This document shows positions 43,345 to 54,513 of a DNA stretch of 64,000 bases, in pieces; the first letter of the stretch is position 1; each line of letters opens with the position of its first letter. The DNA is taken from the NCBI RefSeq assembly GCF_000090795.2, contig NW_003546250.1, forward strand, positions 186,001 to 250,000. The letters are read 5' to 3'. Origin of the DNA: Amphimedon queenslandica (Eukaryota > Porifera > Demospongiae > Haplosclerida > Niphatidae). The notes below the pieces were generated by a model that was not told where the DNA came from, searched no databases, and saw only the letters and a list, made by a program, of their open reading frames with translations. The position numbers were made by a program, and so were the translations under genes.

Positions 43345-44214
43345 TTATGTTTGTGTTTCCTCCAAGTCTTTATCCAAAAGCTGGTACACTTGTTTCTTTT
43401 TAGTGTATCGCTGTACTCCATACTCCATTGCAGTGAAGAGTATGAACATGCCAACTATAATGCACATACAGTGCCAGACAAAACAAGCCACAATGAACAT
43501 GTTGTTGTTATGGACATCTTTCCACTTGACAGAACTAAATATAACAACTCCAATCTCAATGAGCCAAGTACCTTGGAGTGTTATCCCTACAGCTAATCCT
43601 CCATTGATTAGTATGTTAGAAGATCTCACCATCCTTAGAGCAGCAAACACCACACAAACCCCAATACTGAATATGAGGAGCTCATGCATCAGAACCTCCA
43701 ATTGACTCCGATCTTTATCACCTTGAATGTGGAAGTAGAAGAGGAACATTTCAACAAAGAAAGCAAGAGCCAGGAAGAGCTTTGAGGTGTGTTTGGGATA
43801 ACGACTGCAAAGAGAGAGGAGATCAACAATACCAGAGACTATGAAGCAAAGGTGCATAGTAATGTGGTGCAGTTTGACTTGTATGCCAAAGGAGCCATCA
43901 CTCTGGTACATGGACCAAACTCCAGTCTCATAGTGGTTTGTGTCATTACTAGACCTCACTCTAAAGAACACTTCCATTATGATACCCATTGAAGGAAAGA
44001 GTATCTTCAAAACTGGTTCAATTGGCCACAATGGAAGGAGACATATTGGTATGTAAGACTTCTTTGCTATGTTCTCAATGTCAAAGAATCCTTTCTGTTT
44101 GATCTTCAAGTTGTACTTTTGACTCAAATAGAGCCAGAAGGTGCCAATGATCCACCAGATGCCATAGACCAGGAAAAAGATAGCTGGAATTACATGTCCA
44201 CCAAGACTGCCCAT
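43345..44214 (-). CDS. TMEM45-like multipass membrane protein, copy 2
   Basis: A 289-residue intronless frame starting MGSLGGHVIPAIFFLVYG at 44214; more 5' codons remain open to 44406 but run through the 3' end of RBMX2 on the same strand and are not used. It shares almost all residues with copy 1, with changes mainly in the extracellular loop (RVRSSNDTNHYETG against RVRPNDTEHDQHYETG) and at the C-terminus (LDKDLEETQT). This is a recent tandem duplication. Confidence 0.88.
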   Translation of the reverse strand: MGSLGGHVIPAIFFLVYGIWWIIGTFWLYLSQKYNLKIKQKGFFDIENIAKKSYIPICLLPLWPIEPVLKILFPSMGIIMEVFFRVRSSNDTNHYETGVWSMYQSDGSFGIQVKLHHITMHLCFIVSGIVDLLSLCSRYPKHTSKLFLALAFFVEMFLFYFHIQGDKDRSQLEVLMHELLIFSIGVCVVFAALRMVRSSNILINGGLAVGITLQGTWLIEIGVVIFSSVKWKDVHNNNMFIVACFVWHCMCIIVGMFILFTAMEYGVQRYTKKKQVYQLLDKDLEETQT

Positions 44215-44302
44215 CTTCAAAGTTTGACTGCTGCAGGCTATTCTGCCAAATGTATAATTAATAAATATAATTAACTCGTAGCATGCAATAAGATTAATAA
44301 TT

Positions 44303-45730
44303 TCAATGATGTCTTCTTCCTCTTTCAGTTGGACTTTTCTCTCTCCTTCTCTCGGGAGTTCTCTCTCTTCTTGGTCTCCGTTCAATTGGACTCCTCCTCC
44401 TCTCAATATGAGGACTCATCCATCTTGGACTTCTTTCCCTCTGCCTTCTTTCAGCTGGACTTCTTTCTCTCCTTCTTTTAGCCGGACTCCTAGAACGACT
44501 TCTTCCTGCTTTCTTTTCCATTGGACTTCTCTTTCTTGCAACAGGACTCATCTCTCGTCCTGAACTTGGACTTCTTTCTCTTCTCCTAAACTCCTTTCTT
44601 TCATGTGGACTTCGTCTTCTTTCTACAGATACTTCTTCTCTTTGTTCTGGGCTAGTCTTTTCTCCAGTAGCTTCTTTTTTATTCTCTTCACTATCATCGC
44701 TCATTCCTTCACTGTCACTAGAAGTTCCAAGCTTCTGCTTCTTTTTCTTTTTACTTTTCTTTTCTTTCTTTGCCTTCTTCTTTTTCTTTGGTTCAGGTGA
44801 AAATGGTTTTGGTGCGCAACCTTTTTCAATGATTTCATTCCCGTGTTCGTCTTTTGGTCTTCGGTAATTCTGCACATGATCAACACGTATTGATCTCCCA
44901 CAAAGCTAAAATGAAAATATAAGCAATAGCTTAGTATAAGCTGCTGTTGTAATAGAATATATCATCTGATGCATGTATTATATAAAATTAAAATTAAGTA
45001 TTTCTTTCAACTGTTTTAATTCCAATACTTTTATGCCATTGAAATTATCAACTGCCAGTATGGTACTTCGCTGATCCTCATATCCGATGAAACAAAAACC
45101 TTTCGACTTTCCAGTTTTCTTGTCCCTCACTAGATTAATGTTCACAATCTCCCCATACCTGTAACATCAGTACAACATTGAAATAAGCAGTATAATTATA
45201 TTATTACTAATTTTCAATATGCAGTGCATGTTTTCAAACAGTGATGATTACTAGTACATATTTCATTCAATTTGAACGCCACACAGTCCTTATGGAATAT
45301 TTGACAGTATGTGGTAGTTAATTAGTGATGATTAGTATGACAAAGGCCAGAAACATGCTCCATGCTCAGGAAATTAATAATAATGTGTAAACTTTAAAGT
45401 GTACACTAGACGCCAGTGCTATTACTTACTGAGAAAAGACAGACAAAACATCACCTTCAGTCAGATCATAGTCCAACCCACCTAATTAATAACAAGTCAA
45501 TTGAGGATTATGTGACATATTGTAAGATACCTATGAATATATAAGCACTAGTTGCGTATTGCTGATGCCATGAAGCTCCACCTTCAATACCTAGCTCTAA
45601 CTCCCTCAGGGTAATGTCTCGGACTGATTTCATGTTACTAGAAATGAATTATTATTATTAATGCTTGATTAGTTTTTAACCTCTTCCCATTTAATTAAAC
45701 AAACTTAATAAGGTACAGTACATACTTCAT
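44303..45730 (-). CDS. RBMX2: RBMX2, spliceosomal RES-complex RNA-binding protein
   Basis: The first coding exon may be only five bases (ATGAA, 45726-45730) spliced to TAACATGAAATC, giving [32 protein letters not shown] 45633 would also serve. The RRM follows: [54 protein letters not shown]...AVDNFNG, then [20 protein letters not shown], very close to human RBMX2 (yeast Ist3/Snu17). The C-terminus is Lys-rich, then RS/RRRSP-rich to the stop at 44303. It is part of the RES complex on activated spliceosomes. It is head to head with COG3 (128 bp). Confidence 0.92.
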
Positions 45731-45858
45731 GATGAGCAGGGCTGTGAATTAAGAACTTCTGAAGAGAAAACCTAAAAATCAAACAAAATATTAATAAATT
45801 AAGTGTGCAAAGGGTTAAAGCTTAAGCAGTTTATTTAACTACTAGATCTCATTTCAAA
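45731..45858. promoter_or_regulatory. Divergent promoter region RBMX2 / COG3
   Basis: A 128-bp AT-rich spacer between outward starts; the COG3 start sits in TTTCAAAATGGCAGG, a YY1-like context. Confidence 0.45.
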
Positions 45859-48322
45859 ATGGCAGGAGGTAGTGGTAAGTCAGTTAGAGATCGTTTAAGT
45901 CAATGGGAGTCGTCACTGGCTCCACTGGACGAGACATCAAGAGAAGAATTCATGAAACTAAGTACAACAGCAGGGAATAGACCACTACCTCGGAATGTGA
46001 GGCTTGATACCATTAATTAGTATAATATATTTATTTATTTTTAAAATTAATTTTAGTTATCATCCAGTAGAGATATCATACCTACTAGGATCAAGAAAGA
46101 TGAGACGATAATTGAAATTGAAGAAAAATTGAAAAATGTGCAGACAATGCAAGAGGTGTGGTACTTGTACATGATATTATTAATTAATCAATAATAATAA
46201 TCATTATTTTATTAATTGTTAGTTGCTGGCGTGGTTTGATGAAATGGATGCTGATGTTGTCACAAATAAGGACAGTGTCTATAGGTTAGGGAGAAGAAAC
46301 CATGTTTGGCTTTATGCCCCTCCCTCCCTCCCTTCCCCTCCCTCCCTCCCTCCCTCCCCCTCTCCCTCCCTCCCTTCCTCCCTCCCTCCCTTCCTCCCTC
46401 CCTCCCTCCCTCCTCAGGGATTATTGTTCCCATTTGAAGCAGTACAGTATTGAGTGTGGTGGTATGTTGGATCAGTTGTCAGCTGCTCTTGAGTCGCTCC
46501 ATGATATGAATAGGAAGCATCAGCTTGTCTCGGAGAAGACGCAAGCTCTTCATGAAGCATGTGAACAACTTGTGCAAGAACAAGTAAGTGTCCGCCATGT
46601 TTTTGAGCAACTTTAAAAATTCATTAAAAATTTAAATGTGATCGGAATCAGCTTAAACTTTAAACACAACATAAGAATATGTATATGTATCAGAAAAAAT
46701 TATAAAAGTGGAGAATTCTCTACTTTTCATTTTCGGTGAATTTTGGCCAAAGTCCCTATACTATAGTACAGGGACTTTGGCCTAATTTTGGAGCAACTTT
46801 AAAAATTTGTAAAAAAATTCAAATGTGATTGGAATCTACTCAAAATTGAAATACGACATAAGAACATGTATATGTACATGTATCAGGAAGAATTTTTTAA
46901 ATGGAAAAAACTCTTTTTGCTATTTTTCATGAAATACCCTATACCCCATGTATACATGCATAAATAGTTTTTTATTCTCCATAGAATCAGTTATCAGGCT
47001 TTGCCGAAGCTATCACCAGTAAACTCTCCTATTTTACGGAGCTGGAACAGCTGGGACAGAAGTTAAATGCTCCCTCATTTTCTCCATCGTCTGATCACTT
47101 CCCAGTCCTATTGAACCGTCTTGATGAGTGTATTGCCTTCATTGAGTCACATGTAAGACTATTCAGAACATTTTAATGATTTTCTTTATAATTTATCTCT
47201 ATTATCTATTAAAATTAATTTATGAGTGACCCATATAAAGTTTGTATTTCTGTGAATTAATTTTTAAGTTTTGTGTAACATAGGGCCCACTAATACAATC
47301 ATTATTTCGTTAGTTGAAATGTACACTTCTTTAGTCATCATTACATACATGTACAGTATATCTCATTCCTCCTCCTCCTCCTCTTATTGTAGCCTCATTT
47401 TAAAGAGTCTTCAGTTTATTTGGCTCGTTATAAGCAGCAGCTGTCTAAAGCTCTCTCCTCCATTAAGCAACAGTTCATTCACACTATCAGATCAACCACA
47501 CAATCAGTTCTGCAGGTACATCTACATCTTTTTATTTTATTTTATTTTATTTTATTTTATTTATTTTTATTTAATTTTTATAGCAGCAGCATCAGTCAGT
47601 GGGCATGCCTGAGACCAGTTATTCTCAGTTTTATGGTAAATTCAGAGGATCAGCTCCTAAACTTAAAGTATGTCCTATACAATGTACTGTATGATCGGCT
47701 GTCACTGTCACTACATATGGTGACGCTCTATTCTTGATAGAGTTTGATGAGTGAAGTTGAACTAAGAGCAGAGAAATCCTCAGAGTTAGTACATTAATAA
47801 CAGCAGCAGTAGCAGCTGTGTCACCCTCTCTCCTTCCCTCCCTCCCTCTCTCTTTATTTCAGCTATACCACACTGTTACAGGATTGCTTGCAGTGTTACA
47901 TATCTCAAAGACGTCTCTTGCTATCACCATCAGTGACAGCTACTCTTCTTGAACTAACTAAACACAAACAAACAGAATACAGCTCACTGGTACATGGTCA
48001 CTTTATTAGAGACTATTCTCCTCCTCCTCCTCCTTCATTTTAGATCAGAGAAGCCTGTAATTTAGTGTCCAGGGTTTGTATGGATGAGTACCAGTTGTAT
48101 TATCACTTCTTCTCTAGACACAGTCAACAACTCAAGTAAGTGTCGACATGCTCTTAATGGTTACTCGAATAAGACCTTTTGAACCATTGTGACTCGTTCT
48201 CTCTCTCTTTAGTGATCTCTTGGAAGGTTTTTGTTATCAAATGTACGACAGTCTCCGCCCGATCATCATTCACATAAACCACTTGGAAACTCTAACAGAT
48301 CTGTGCACTATACTTAAGGTGT

Positions 48323-48369
<47 letters not shown>

Positions 48370-51300
48370 TATTATTAAGGTTGAAATGGTTGAAGAGGTT
48401 GTTGAACCAAAAGGTAAGTTCATGTAGTGTAGTAGTTTTTTAATGTTTCTATGAAGGAGAGCAGCTGGAGAGATTTGGTTTAATAATCAAAGGACTTTTA
48501 GGAGACATACAACAGAGACTTGTCTTCAGAGCTCAGGTATTTGTACTGATATAACATTATTAACTCCTCCGCCCCCTCCTCCTCCCCCCAGAGGTATATT
48601 CAAACTGATATTAAAAGATACAGGCCAGCACCAGGTGACCTCTCTTACCCTGATAAACTCATAGTCCTGGTTAGTGGCTGGTACAGTGTACATTACTCCC
48701 TCTATTGAACAGGCTGAGGCTCAGGCTGCAGCAGCTGCTTTGAGCCGCCAAAACGAAACCTTCTCAGATGCAGATTCAGTCTTTGACACTGATGTAAGAG
48801 GCCATTAGCTACCCTCCTCCCTCCCTCACCCTCTCTCTTCCTCCTTCACCCTCTCCCTCCCTCCCTCCCTCACAGAGTGAAGCCAGTACTCCTGTTGATC
48901 CTCACAATTCTTCCTTTCCTTTGTCTCGTGTATCCAGTGCCAGTGGCAGTAAGAAGAAGAAATATGGCAGAGGTCAAGCTATCACTGATCTCCATGCTAT
49001 GTGGTATCCCACTGTCAGGAGGACACTCATGTTCCTTTCAAAACTGTACAGGTGCCTTGAGGTGAGTACTCCATCAACTTGTACATGCAAATGTATATGA
49101 GAGAACTTGAACTGTAGTTTTTAACAAATTTAAAGTTTTTAAATAACCATAACTTGAAAAATTTAAGTCGGAATCGGCTCAAACTTTCTACACAGCATAA
49201 GGACATCAATATGCATCAGAAAATGTAATAAAAATTGGGGGTGATTTCTGCGCCATTTTTTGGAAAAAACCATGGGCTATAGTACAGGGAAATTTTCAGA
49301 AATTTGCTCATTTTTAAAATGGCTGTAACTCGAAAAATTTAAGTCGGAATTAGCTCAAACTTTCTACACAGCATAAGGACATCAACATGTATCAAAAAAT
49401 GTAATAAAAATTGGGAGTGATTTTGGAGCCATTTTTCGGAAAAAACCATGGGCTATAGTACAGGGAAATTTTCAGAAATTTGCTCATTTTAAAATGGTCG
49501 TAACTTGAAAAATTTAAGCCGGAATCAGCTCAAACTTTCTACACAGCATAAGGACGTCAATATGCATTAAAAAATGTAATAAAAATTGGGGGTGATTTCT
49601 GCGCCATTTTTTGGAAAAAACCATGGGCTATAGTACAGGGAAATTTTCAGAAATTTGCTCATTTTTAAAATGGCTGTAACTCAAAAAATTTAAGTCGGAA
49701 TTAGCTCAAACTTTCTACACAGCATAAGGACATCAATATGTATCAAAAAATGTAATAAAAATTGGGGGTGATTTTGGAGCCATTTTTTGGAAAAACCATG
49801 GGCTATAGCCTTGGGTATTTTAGCACACAAATCAACATCAGTTCATGTATTGTATGGTACAGGTACACGTGACTCTAAGTATCTTCTTCTGTTTTATTGT
49901 GTAGAGAAAAGTATTTGAAGGTTTAGCCCAAGAGGCGGTTAGTGAGTGTGTCTCTTCATTACATGTAGCAGCAAATGCCATACAGCCTAAGAAGGTATGG
50001 ATTATCAGTAATGGATTCATTAATGGTTGATGATAGGGTGACATAAACTCTGAACTGTTTCTTATTAAACATTTACTGATACTGAGGGAGCAGATTGCTG
50101 CCTTTAATGTTAACTTTTCTGTGAAAGAAGTCTCCCTTGACTTCACTAAGACTAAAGGTAATGGCTGAAAGAGAGAGAGAGAGAGAGCATTGTTTCTAAA
50201 TGCTGTTTTTGGCAGCTGCTGCTTTTAATTTGCTCAAGAAAAGGTCAAGGTTCTTCTCTTTGAACAGCAACAATGCTTTCCTCGAGTTTCTGTTTGAAGG
50301 AGTCCCTGAATTGATAGAAACACAACTGGACTCAAAAAAGGTACACATTATTATAAAATATGTTTATAATAAAAAGATGTACATGTACAGGAGGTTGACC
50401 TACAGCTGAAGCAAGCCTGTGAGCTCTTCATACTGCATGCAACTGCTAGTCTTGTTCATCCACTGAAGTCTTTGCTCAGTAAATTTGATGTTGTCATTGA
50501 ATTGGCCAGCAAAGAAAAGAAAGAAGCAGCTCAATTTATATCAAGGCAGCCATTTGCTGACTCAAGTAAAGACTATGAAAAATTAGTGACTTGTTTATTT
50601 GTTTGTTTATTATTTCAGAGGAGATCCACGCTATTGTATCACAGACTAATAAGTTGCTAAGATCTGAAGTTCCCCTTGTGAAGAGGTCCCTATCTCTCTA
50701 CCTCTCCAACCCTGAGACTGAGAAGATACTGTTCAAACCAGTGATGGTGAGGGAAGATAAAATGGAGAATTCTCTCCTTTTCATTTTTGGCAAAATTTGG
50801 TCAGACACCATGTACTATAGTACAGAGACTTTGGCCCAATTTTGGAACAACTTTAAAAAATTTATTTAAAAATGAATTTTGATTGGAATCAAGTATTTTT
50901 TTAATTTTATTCTACTAGGACAATGTATTGAGTGTGTACCAGTCAATGAGAAGCATATCTCAGAACTATTTCAATGAAGAGGACCAGCAGATCATATCAG
51001 CACTCACACAACATGAAGTAAGGAATTGCCTTATTATCATTATCATTATTATTATTTATATTATTATCATTGATAAAACAGTGGACATTAGTCATTTAGA
51101 TATTAGATCATTAAACATTGATAAAACAACATGACCATGAATCCATGATTGTCTTTACATCACAGTGCAAGACTGTTGTTTACCTAAACGTAATAAAAGA
51201 AAAAAATTATTATTATTGACTATACAAATTATTTGCTGTTATGATTCAGATACATGTACATGTAGATGTGTGATGTACATGTACATGTACATGTACATGT

Positions 51301-51423
51301 ATTTTAATAACAGTTTTTGTTATTTTTTGTTTATTGTTTATCTTTTAGCTGCAGCGTCTTTCAAAAACAACATGCCTGATTGCCTATATACAGACCTTTT
51401 TATTTTTACTGGATGATGGCTAA
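45859..51423 (+). CDS. COG3: COG3, conserved oligomeric Golgi complex subunit
   Basis: About 20 exons starting [19 protein letters not shown]. Early exons give [31 protein letters not shown] and [20 protein letters not shown], matching COG3 Sec34-type sequence; middle exons include [30 protein letters not shown] and [36 protein letters not shown]; late exons have [25 protein letters not shown] and the end [21 protein letters not shown]3 is in lobe A of the Golgi tethering complex for retrograde COPI vesicles. Large introns host a CCCT tract (46317-46414), family B (46605-46935, 50750-50895) and a family A tandem array (49130-49825). Confidence 0.92.
46317..46414. repeat. Polypyrimidine CCCT tract at an intron 3' end
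   Basis: About 98 bp of almost pure ccct/cctt repeat runs directly up to the acceptor (ctcctcag) of the COG3 exon beginning GATTATTGTTCC. It may serve as a giant polypyrimidine tract. Confidence 0.9.
46605..46935. repeat. Family B repeat in COG3 intron
   Basis: Two half-units meet at a near-perfect palindrome around 46745-46782 (one mismatch) with the shared flanking blocks, then a second partial unit with tgtatatgtacatgtatcagg. Confidence 0.88.
47529..47582. repeat. TTTTA microsatellite at an acceptor
   Basis: A (tttta)n run immediately precedes the acceptor tttttatag in COG3. Confidence 0.85.
48322..48373. repeat. TTTA microsatellite in COG3 intron
   Basis: About 13 tttatt units fill this short intron. 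Confidence 0.85.
49130..49825. repeat. Family A tandem array (about 176-bp period) in COG3 intron
   Basis: The landmark ctcaaactttctac starts at about 49177, 49353, 49528 and 49704, giving periods of about 176, 175 and 176. It is the same family and orientation relative to the host gene as the CDK12 array, with similar blocks (gcataaggacatcaat, aaattgggggtgatt, ccatgggctatagtacaggg). Confidence 0.92.
50750..50895. repeat. Family B single unit in COG3 intron
   Basis: gagaattctctccttttcatt, aaatttggtcagacacca, tactatagtacagagactttggccc and ggaacaactttaaaaaattt, one unit within the last-but-two intron. Confidence 0.85.
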
Positions 51424-51468
51424 AAGTTACGCTCACTGGCCTTGCATTGCTTAATTTTACTGGGCCAG

Positions 51469-52273
51469 TCAGTATATTTTTGTACTGCATCCATGCTTAC
51501 TTTTATTCTTTTGTTTATTGGAATGAGAGGCCTCATCGCTGTCATTTATATTATTTTTGATGAGCATGTTAGTTGCTGGCTGAGAATATCTCTGATTGAC
51601 GGTTGTTGAAGACGGATTTGACTGTGGACTAGTTTTTGGACGACTGGTGAGGCTACTGGTCGATCCACTGGTCAACTGGTTGTTGTTCTTCGTTGCACTT
51701 GGTCTTGATGTAATGGCTGCTGGTTTTTTTGGCGGATTTCTTGTAGGCGAGGCATCAATGATGACGATTGTTGGAGGAACAGGTGCTGCTCTTCTGCTTT
51801 GAGCCTGTCTATTTGTAATAGCTTTTGAACTGTTGCTCTGACTCTAACCAGAAAAATAATAAGTCAATTAAGAGCTTTTTAAAACACATGCTACTTGTAC
51901 AGTGTAGCCTCTCTTAATGGACACTCTTTATAGCGTACACCTCCATTTAACAGACAGCACCTAGTGTACCAATTACATTCCTTACTGTATAAAATAACCT
52001 CCACATAAAGGACTTCCCAGAGTGTCTGTCCATTATATAGAGGCTACACTGTGTTGTAACATGTCTTACCTTTCCAGTGTCAACTTTAATTCCTTCGAGT
52101 TCAATTTTCTCTTGAACAGCAATCCTACCACCTCCTACATCCTTAGCAACTTTTGTCTTCTTCACATTCATTACTATACCAGAATCAGGGTCTGCAATCA
52201 CTTCTTCCTGTACTAGTTCTACTCGATCTTGACACACAATCAACTCCTCAGCCTTTCCTAAAGATACAGCCAT
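51469..52273 (-). CDS. Unrecognised protein, low-complexity C-terminus
   Basis: Two exons: MAVSLGKAEELIVCQDRVELVQEEVIADPDSGIVMNVKK...VDTGK, donor gtaaga, then SQSNSSKAITNRQAQSRRAAPVPPTIVIIDASPTRNPPKKP and a Ser/Asn/Gln-rich tail ending STKIY. The first exon is ordered, with alternating hydrophobic positions and a conserved-looking VAKDVGGGRIAVQEKIEL; the second is disordered. About 185 residues. I recognise no family. The intron holds a complete MITE (51899-52054). The junction is phase-consistent, and the gene is on the strand opposite to COG3, tail to tail. Confidence 0.6.
51899..52054. mobile_element. MITE with about 28-bp terminal inverted repeats
   Basis: The left end reads cagtgtagcctctcttaatgg and the right end is its near-perfect reverse complement (ccattatatagaggctacactg). 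Total about 156 bp, no coding capacity. A partial left-end copy lies at 15291-15343. The target-site duplication is unclear. Confidence 0.75.
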
Positions 52274-52551
52274 TGCTTATGCTTTCTTGAAGTAGATTTT
52301 GTCTCTTTACTGAGTGATATTGAAAGCTTTGAGGGTTTATGTAATCATAGTTTAGGTATACTGTATGTTACTATAAATAGAATAACAAATAGAACATTGG
52401 ATGTATATGTACATGTATATCTATAATAGTTTGTTTTTGTTCCTTTTTCAGGTGACACTGTTGCTGTCTGCTCTCCCTGCTCCGCTGGTCCCTTCTTCTC
52501 CTTCTCTCCCTAAATCGTTTACCTCTTAATTAATTTAAAATAATTCATTTC
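52274..52551. other. Spacer, nothing seen
   Basis: AT-rich spacer upstream of the unknown gene and downstream of WDR53; no coding frame or repeat. Confidence 0.4.
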
Positions 52552-53682
52552 TTATAATTCAATAAAATACAATGTGATATTAGATGTCTGATCAGCCACA
52601 CCTACCACATGTTTACCAGGTGACCAGTCTGGCAGTTCCGCCAACCAGTTGACCTTTGACCCATGTTCATGTACGGTTAATGGCTCCTCCGATATCCTGT
52701 AAGTAGGTGGGACCTTATGAGAGCTTCCTTTTGATCTATGACTGCCAGTAGACTTGGAAGGTGTGGCTGCTTTAGGTGCTGTCTTCCAAACAGGAGAGCA
52801 GATAACTTTACCGTCATTCCCTCCAGATATAACAAGATCAGTGCACATCTCTTCATCTCTACTGGCTTTGTCACCTTTGGCGTGTGAATCCAATTTAAAA
52901 GGTTCTTCTCTGTTGCTGATACAGACTACACTAGCAACACTGTTTGAATGAGCCTGCACTGTTGATGTGAGGTTAATATCAGATCCACTTACGTGACATA
53001 TACACACTGATCCATTACCTAGTCCAGCTGCTATTACTGGTCTGTTCCCTCCTAAACCACACACTGAGTGTACCATTGGAGGGTTAACCATATACCCAGC
53101 CCCACCCTCTTCTTGCATATTTAATGAGGCTAGTCTCCGCCCACGAGAAAAATCCCATAGTACCAGTTGACAGTCCAGTCCGCCGGAGACCATCTCCCAG
53201 TGTTTCGACGGGTGCAAGGTGACGCTGGAGCATATGTTGGTATGATGGCGCTTGCATTTCTTGTATAGTTTAGATTTTCCACCAGCAGCAATGGCGCTAA
53301 TGTCAATGACAGATATGTCACCGGAATCATCAGCACAGAGCAAGTAACTACAAGAGGTGTTGATTGACATTTGGTTTATCTCCTCCGAATTGTACCGACA
53401 GGTTTCTGTGGGTGTGGCCAGGTCATGATGATCATAAAGGATCAGCGATGAGTCGACTGATATGAATAGGTGTGTGGGCGTGGTCAGAATGCAAGTGACG
53501 TCACCTTGAACTGGTGGTAATACTTCATAATACAATGAGGAGTCCTTGTTCCATACTTTGATCTTTGAACTGTGACCCGAGGCTATACCTTCTTGAGGAG
53601 TGTATGGGCAGATACAGAACACGTCCTCCTCTCCAGTATCTATCTTCAGTAACTCTTTTATGATCACAGAACCTTCAGCCAT
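52552..53682 (-). CDS. WDR53: WDR53, WD40-repeat protein
   Basis: An intronless frame of 376 residues, MAEGSVIIKELLK. Blocks match human WDR53: NSEEINQMSINTSCSYLLCADDSGDISVIDI, HHTNICSSVTLHPS, SGGLDCQLVLWDFSRGR, ISGGNDGKVICSPVW, EHGSKVNWLAELPDW and the end VADQTSNITLYFIEL. WD40 blades therefore span the length. Human WDR53 is reported as a substrate receptor of CUL4-DDB1 ligases. The intronless form is notable in this genome. Confidence 0.92.
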   Translation of the reverse strand: MAEGSVIIKELLKIDTGEEDVFCICPYTPQEGIASGHSSKIKVWNKDSSLYYEVLPPVQGDVTCILTTPTHLFISVDSSLILYDHHDLATPTETCRYNSEEINQMSINTSCSYLLCADDSGDISVIDISAIAAGGKSKLYKKCKRHHTNICSSVTLHPSKHWEMVSGGLDCQLVLWDFSRGRRLASLNMQEEGGAGYMVNPPMVHSVCGLGGNRPVIAAGLGNGSVCICHVSGSDINLTSTVQAHSNSVASVVCISNREEPFKLDSHAKGDKASRDEEMCTDLVISGGNDGKVICSPVWKTAPKAATPSKSTGSHRSKGSSHKVPPTYRISEEPLTVHEHGSKVNWLAELPDWSPGKHVVGVADQTSNITLYFIEL

Positions 53683-53801
53683 TATGTTATTTGCACAGAA
53701 ACCACGCCTATAAGTTCAAGCACAATCCCACGTGTTTGCACGTGGGCAAAAACTCTGATCACGCCCATCTGTTAATACAGCCACTCCTTCTCATGATAGT
53801 T
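53683..53801. promoter_or_regulatory. Divergent promoter with paired CACGTG inverted repeat
   Basis: Between the WDR53 and caveolin-like starts, CCCACGTG (53727) and CACGTGGG (53739) form an 8-bp perfect inverted repeat with a 4-bp centre, so two CACGTG boxes lie back to back. Confidence 0.5.
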
Positions 53802-54373
53802 ATGGCTGCCCGCCTGGAGGATCTAGGAAGAAGGGCTCCTCCCAGGCCTATGGGCCCCAGAGGCGTATTCTGGTACGAGTGGAGCAGACTCTTTGGTCCA
53901 CTCGCCTACCAAGAGAGTGATCCTACTGAACCACTGACTGATGTGGGTGTTAAAATCATGCTCTGTTATAAAATGATTTTTGCATTTCCCTGTAGTTACA
54001 TTTTGATAAAGTCTTCCATGAACACAAAAGCACTGCTACTATTCCTCAGGTTCGAGCTATCTGCCCAACCATCTTCTTTCGCCACAAGTCTCTACCTTAT
54101 AATGTTGCTGTCCTCATAATCGGCCCATGGTTTCTTGTCTTGTTTGCTATTCTTGCAGGTGTGATGGCTTTTGTGGTGACTTGGATATTGCAGCCTAGCA
54201 TACGACTTGGCCTTTTTGTCGTGGGGGCAGTCCTTCCAGTTTTTCTTGAGCCACTGAAGATAGTTTTGTCTCTATTAAAAGATGTACAGGCTCGGGTTTT
54301 TCGACAGATTCGGATTAACGCTTCACTTGGAGGGAGTTTTAATTTAGATAGAATTGCTGCAAGTAATGTGTGA
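53802..54373 (+). CDS. Caveolin-like membrane protein, copy 1
   Basis: Exon 1 (53802-53942) encodes MAARLEDLGRRAPPRP...PLTD; exon 2 starts at 53996 with LHFDKVFHEHKSTATIPQV. A long hydrophobic stretch (VAVLIIGPWFLVLFAILAGVMAFVVTWILQP) is followed by VLPVFLEPLKIVLSLLKDVQARVFRQIRINASLGGSFN. This corresponds to the caveolin layout: signature segment, intramembrane hairpin, then a C-terminal RIFxxIRIN. Caveolins insert into the cytoplasmic leaflet and form caveolar 8S disks. Identity to vertebrate caveolins is low, so 'caveolin-like'. Confidence 0.75.
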
Positions 54374-54513
54374 CATTTTCTTTATTTTTATGAAATATTT
54401 TAAAAGTATAAACAGACAGTAAAACTATGGTATTTATGGCATCTACTATCATAGCATTGAGGTTTGAGAAAGTTACACCCACTTCATCCTCGACTTCATC
54501 ATATGACTTAAGA

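Noticed and set aside
44306-44800. Plus-strand frames rich in Ser/Phe opposite RBMX2
   Set aside because: Antisense of the RS/Lys-rich C-terminus of RBMX2.
46223-46616. Long Pro/Ser/Leu frames across 46300-46420
   Set aside because: They translate the CCCT tract, which is intronic; COG3 homology resumes after the acceptor at about 46417.
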